Shown here: positions 5,252-7,908 of the stretch, piece after piece
Layout: each line of letters starts with the position of its first letter
Numbering within the stretch: position 1 is the first letter of the stretch
Assembly (NCBI GenBank): GCA_023417955.1
Contig: JAEZDW010000213.1
Span: forward strand, 1-7,908
DNA: 7,908 nt
DNA from: Bacteroidota bacterium
Lineage (GTDB): Bacteria > Bacteroidota > Bacteroidia > Cytophagales > Cyclobacteriaceae
Direction of reading: 5' to 3'
The notes under the pieces: generated by a model
Told to the model about the DNA's origin: nothing
Database searches by the model: none
The model's input: the letters and a program-made list of their open reading frames with translations, nothing else
Made by a program: the position numbers and the translations under genes

Positions 5252-7789
5252 TTACTCACTCTTCTTTTCCTTTGATGAAGATGATTTCGTTTTCTTCACC
5301 TTGATCGTAAGTACATCGCCCTTGCCGTCGTAGTCGGCGGAAATTGTACCCCCCTCTTCAACTTCACCTTTCAGGATTTCCTCCGCCACCGGATCTTCAA
5401 GATACTTCTGAATCGCGCGATTCAACGGCCTTGCTCCAAACTGGTGATCATAACCTTTCTCTGCAAGGAAGTCTTTCGCTTTGTCCGTAAGCTCAACGTT
5501 ATAACCAAGCTGGATAATCCGATCGAAGAGTTTCTTGAGTGTGATGTCGATGATCTTGTGAATGTGTTCGCGCTGCAGTGAGTTAAACACGATCACGTCA
5601 TCAAGACGGTTAAGGAATTCGGGGCTGAAGGCACGCTTCAACGCATTCTGAATCGTAGCCTTCATGTGCTCTTCTTCATTCTCGCGTTTCGCTGAAGTAG
5701 CGAAGCCGATTCCTGTTCCGAAATCTTTCAGATCACGTACACCGATGTTCGATGTCATGATGATGATCGTATTCCGGAAATCGACACGTCTTCCCAAACC
5801 ATCAGTAAGGATACCATCGTCGAGAACCTGGAGCAGGATATTAAATACATCCGGGTGAGCTTTTTCGATTTCATCGAGCAACACCACAGAGTATGGCTTC
5901 CTTCTCACCTTCTCGGTAAGCTGACCACCTTCTTCGTACCCCACGTAACCCGGAGGGGCACCTACGAGGCGTGACACAGAGAACTTCTCCATGTACTCGC
6001 TCATGTCGATACGAACCAGCGCGTCGTCTTTGTCGAACAGGTACGTTGCAAGAACTTTGGCAAGCTCAGTTTTACCAACACCGGTCGGACCAAGGAATAT
6101 GAATGAGCCAATTGGCTTCTTCGGATCCTTCAAGCCGACGCGTGTGCGCTGAATAGCTTTTACAAGTTTCCTGATCGCTTCTTCCTGACCGATCACTTTG
6201 CCACTCAGTTCTTCGCCCATATTCAGCAGCTTGTTGCTTTCTTTCTGAGCGATACGCTTTGTCGGGATGCCTGTCATCATTGCGATGACGTCGGCTACGT
6301 TATCTTCATTAACCGTGTACTTCTCGGTACGCGTCTTTTCTTCCCATTTCGCTTTGGCTATATCGAGTTGTTCGATAAGTTTCTTCTCGCGATCGCGAAG
6401 CTGTGCAGCCTCTTCGTACTTCTGGCTCTTGACAACGCGGTTCTTTTCCTTCTTCACATCCTCGATTGCTTCTTCAAGCTTGACGATTTCTTCAGGAACG
6501 TGAATGTTATTGATGTGCACGCGTGCTCCGGCTTCATCGAGAACGTCGATAGCTTTATCCGGAAGGTACCGGTCGCTGATGTAACGATCGGAAAGTTTCA
6601 CACATGCTTCGATCGCCTCCTTCGTGTAAATCACGTGGTGATGATCTTCGTATTTTTCCTTGATGTTTTCGAGGATCTGAATTGTTTCCTCCGGTGTGGT
6701 CGAGTCAACCATAACCATTTGGAAACGTCTTGCGAGGGCGCCGTCTTTTTCGATATACTGACGATACTCATCAAGTGTCGTTGCACCAATGCATTGGATC
6801 TCGCCTCTTGCGAGAGCAGGCTTGAACATGTTTGAGGCATCGAGTGAACCTGACGCACCACCGGCACCTACGATTGTATGAAGCTCATCAATGAAAAGGA
6901 TCACATCCGGAGATTTCTCCAATTCATTCATTACTGCTTTCATCCGTTCTTCGAACTGGCCGCGGTATTTGGTACCGGCTACCAGGGAAGCGAGGTCAAG
7001 GGTAACGACGCGCTTGCCAAACAGCACGCGTGAAACCTTTTTCTGGATGATACGAAGTGCGAGGCCTTCGGCAATTGCCGTCTTACCCACACCCGGTTCA
7101 CCAATAAGGATCGGGTTGTTTTTCTTACGTCGCGAAAGGATCTGAGCAACGCGTTCGATTTCTTTTTCACGACCAACGATAGGATCGAGTTTATTATCTT
7201 CCGCGAGGCGGGTGAGATCACGACCGAAGTTATCAAGCACAGGCGTGCGCGACTTTTCGGTACCCTTCTTCTCTTTGCCGGCGCCTGCACCGCCAAAGAT
7301 TTTTGAAGAGTCGTCGTCCGGATCGTCAGTATCCGATGAAGCCATCGGGCCTTCGTTCTGATACTCGAGCATTTCCTTAACGGTCTCGTAGTTCACATCA
7401 AACTTGTTCAGGATCTGAGTTCCCAGGTTATCCTGATCGCGCAGTATCGACAGGAGCAGGTGCTCGGTGCCAATCAATTGCGCCTTGAATATCTTTGCTT
7501 CCAGGTAAGTGATCTTCAGAACTTTCTCCGACGCTTTGGTCAGAGGAATGTTCGCCAGGTTCTTTATCTGATGAGTTGCCGTGCCTTTTGAAATCTTTTC
7601 AATTTCAGTACGCAACTCATCCAGGGGTACGCCAAGTTTCTTGAGCACGCCGACGGCTACACCTTCTCCTTCCCGGATCATGCCGAGAATAAGATGTTCG
7701 GTGCCGATGTAGTCGTGCCCCAGTCTTAACGCTTCTTCCCGGCTCAGTGAAATCACTTCTTTCACCCGGTTGGAAAATTTAGCCTCCAT
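5252..7789 (-). CDS. clpC: ATP-dependent Clp protease ATP-binding subunit ClpC
   Basis: ClpC is a hexameric class I Hsp100 unfoldase that feeds proteins into ClpP. This 845-residue copy is full length. The N domain has two repeats (about 2-70 and 77-145), each with GTEH. E31 and E109 align with the B. subtilis glutamates (E32, E106) that bind phosphoarginine. An acidic, glycine-rich linker follows (about 150-182). D1 has Walker A GEPGVGKT (230-237), pore-loop Y275, Walker B D301-E302 and R354-R355. A short middle coiled coil with a UVR-like motif (about 445-480, KYEEAAQLRD) marks it as ClpC rather than ClpB or ClpA. D2 has Walker A GPTGVGKT (567-574), pore-loop Y615, Walker B D639-E640, R728 and sensor 2 GARP (785-788). 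IGF (694-696) is the ClpP-docking tripeptide. The tail is Lys/Ser rich. The ATG at 7789 places the N domain correctly. No CtsR-like operator is seen upstream, and no clpP or mcsB is in the window. Confidence 0.98.
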   Translation of the reverse strand: MEAKFSNRVKEVISLSREEALRLGHDYIGTEHLILGMIREGEGVAVGVLKKLGVPLDELRTEIEKISKGTATHQIKNLANIPLTKASEKVLKITYLEAKIFKAQLIGTEHLLLSILRDQDNLGTQILNKFDVNYETVKEMLEYQNEGPMASSDTDDPDDDSSKIFGGAGAGKEKKGTEKSRTPVLDNFGRDLTRLAEDNKLDPIVGREKEIERVAQILSRRKKNNPILIGEPGVGKTAIAEGLALRIIQKKVSRVLFGKRVVTLDLASLVAGTKYRGQFEERMKAVMNELEKSPDVILFIDELHTIVGAGGASGSLDASNMFKPALARGEIQCIGATTLDEYRQYIEKDGALARRFQMVMVDSTTPEETIQILENIKEKYEDHHHVIYTKEAIEACVKLSDRYISDRYLPDKAIDVLDEAGARVHINNIHVPEEIVKLEEAIEDVKKEKNRVVKSQKYEEAAQLRDREKKLIEQLDIAKAKWEEKTRTEKYTVNEDNVADVIAMMTGIPTKRIAQKESNKLLNMGEELSGKVIGQEEAIRKLVKAIQRTRVGLKDPKKPIGSFIFLGPTGVGKTELAKVLATYLFDKDDALVRIDMSEYMEKFSVSRLVGAPPGYVGYEEGGQLTEKVRRKPYSVVLLDEIEKAHPDVFNILLQVLDDGILTDGLGRRVDFRNTIIIMTSNIGVRDLKDFGTGIGFATSAKRENEEEHMKATIQNALKRAFSPEFLNRLDDVIVFNSLQREHIHKIIDITLKKLFDRIIQLGYNVELTDKAKDFLAEKGYDHQFGARPLNRAIQKYLEDPVAEEILKGEVEEGGTISADYDGKGDVLTIKVKKTKSSSSKEKKSE

Positions 7790-7908
7790 ATAATATAAAG
7801 TGAGTTGATAAGTGTAAATGTAAAGTATTTTGTCTGTTCTATGCTATCTAATCCCCAAGATTTAATACCAGGTAAGAAACACCGTACATATGGTAATTGT
7901 TCAGTCCC
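7790..7908. other. clpC upstream region, possibly shared with a divergent gene
   Basis: This AT-rich stretch must carry the clpC promoter on the minus strand if clpC is transcribed alone. I see no convincing TTTG-N19-TAnnTTTG match there: TACTTTAC (7820-7827, minus strand) has no upstream partner at the right distance. On the plus strand, TTG (7805-7807) and TATTTTG (7826-7832) are 18 bases apart, a loose match to a Bacteroidota promoter pointing rightward. No heat-shock inverted repeat such as CIRCE is present. Confidence 0.35.
7841..7908 (+). CDS. Possible 5' end of a divergent gene (partial)
   Basis: A reading frame opens at the ATG at 7841 and stays open to the window edge. It gives 22 complete codons beginning MLSNPQDLIPGKKHRTYGN. 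A loose promoter match (TTG-N18-TATTTTG, 7805-7832) ends eight bases before the ATG. An open frame of 22 codons is quite likely by chance, and I do not recognise the sequence. This is only a pointer to look at the adjoining DNA. Confidence 0.25.
   Translation, partial: MLSNPQDLIPGKKHRTYGNCSV

Noticed and set aside
6368..6835. 155-codon plus-strand open frame inside clpC
   Set aside because: It is antisense to the strongly conserved ClpC middle and D1 regions; the Phe/Val/Leu-rich translation is what the reverse of a charged coding sequence produces.
7820..7827. TACTTTAC on the minus strand as the clpC -7 element
   Set aside because: Two mismatches, and the bases 19 upstream do not resemble the -33 element; the clpC promoter remains unidentified.

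Overview
The window looks like a chromosomal stretch from a Bacteroidota bacterium, most likely a Cytophagales-type genome of medium GC. The reasons are a DUF3667 zinc-ribbon membrane protein (a family I know mainly from Bacteroidota), a large von Willebrand A/GATase-like membrane protein of the kind found in that phylum, the near-absence of Shine-Dalgarno sequences, and a promoter upstream of the tRNA that fits the Bacteroidota pattern TTTG-N19-TAnnTTTG. No phage, IS, CRISPR or resistance gene is visible, and base composition does not change obviously along the window.

Layout. Positions 1-71 (minus strand) hold an initiator tRNA-fMet cut by the left edge just before the end of its acceptor stem. 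Positions 72-422 carry no convincing gene but are structured. On the minus strand there is a strong candidate promoter and a roughly 100-nt leader that can fold into several stems ahead of the tRNA. Positions 423-5202 hold four plus-strand genes: a single-domain CheY-like response regulator, a DUF3667 membrane protein, rarA (AAA+ replication-recombination ATPase) and a 694-residue VWA-domain membrane protein. Gaps between them are 32, 9 and 50 bases, so some co-transcription is plausible, with the DUF3667-rarA pair the tightest. A 24-base perfect palindrome (5209-5232), flanked by A and T runs, lies between the converging VWA gene and clpC and should terminate both. clpC fills 5252-7789 on the minus strand. 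The last 119 bases hold the clpC upstream region and possibly the first codons of a divergent gene.

Function. rarA (stalled forks and recombination) and clpC (unfolding of proteins for ClpP) are housekeeping and stress genes with all expected ATPase motifs. The response regulator has its phosphorylation residues but no output domain and no kinase nearby. DUF3667 has no assigned function, and the VWA protein is recognised only at domain level. Nothing in the sequence ties these genes into one pathway. I see no clearly new multi-gene system here. The parts most worth a second look are the structured leader of the initiator tRNA transcript and the VWA/GATase-like protein, which keeps its metal-site residues but has lost any catalytic cysteine.
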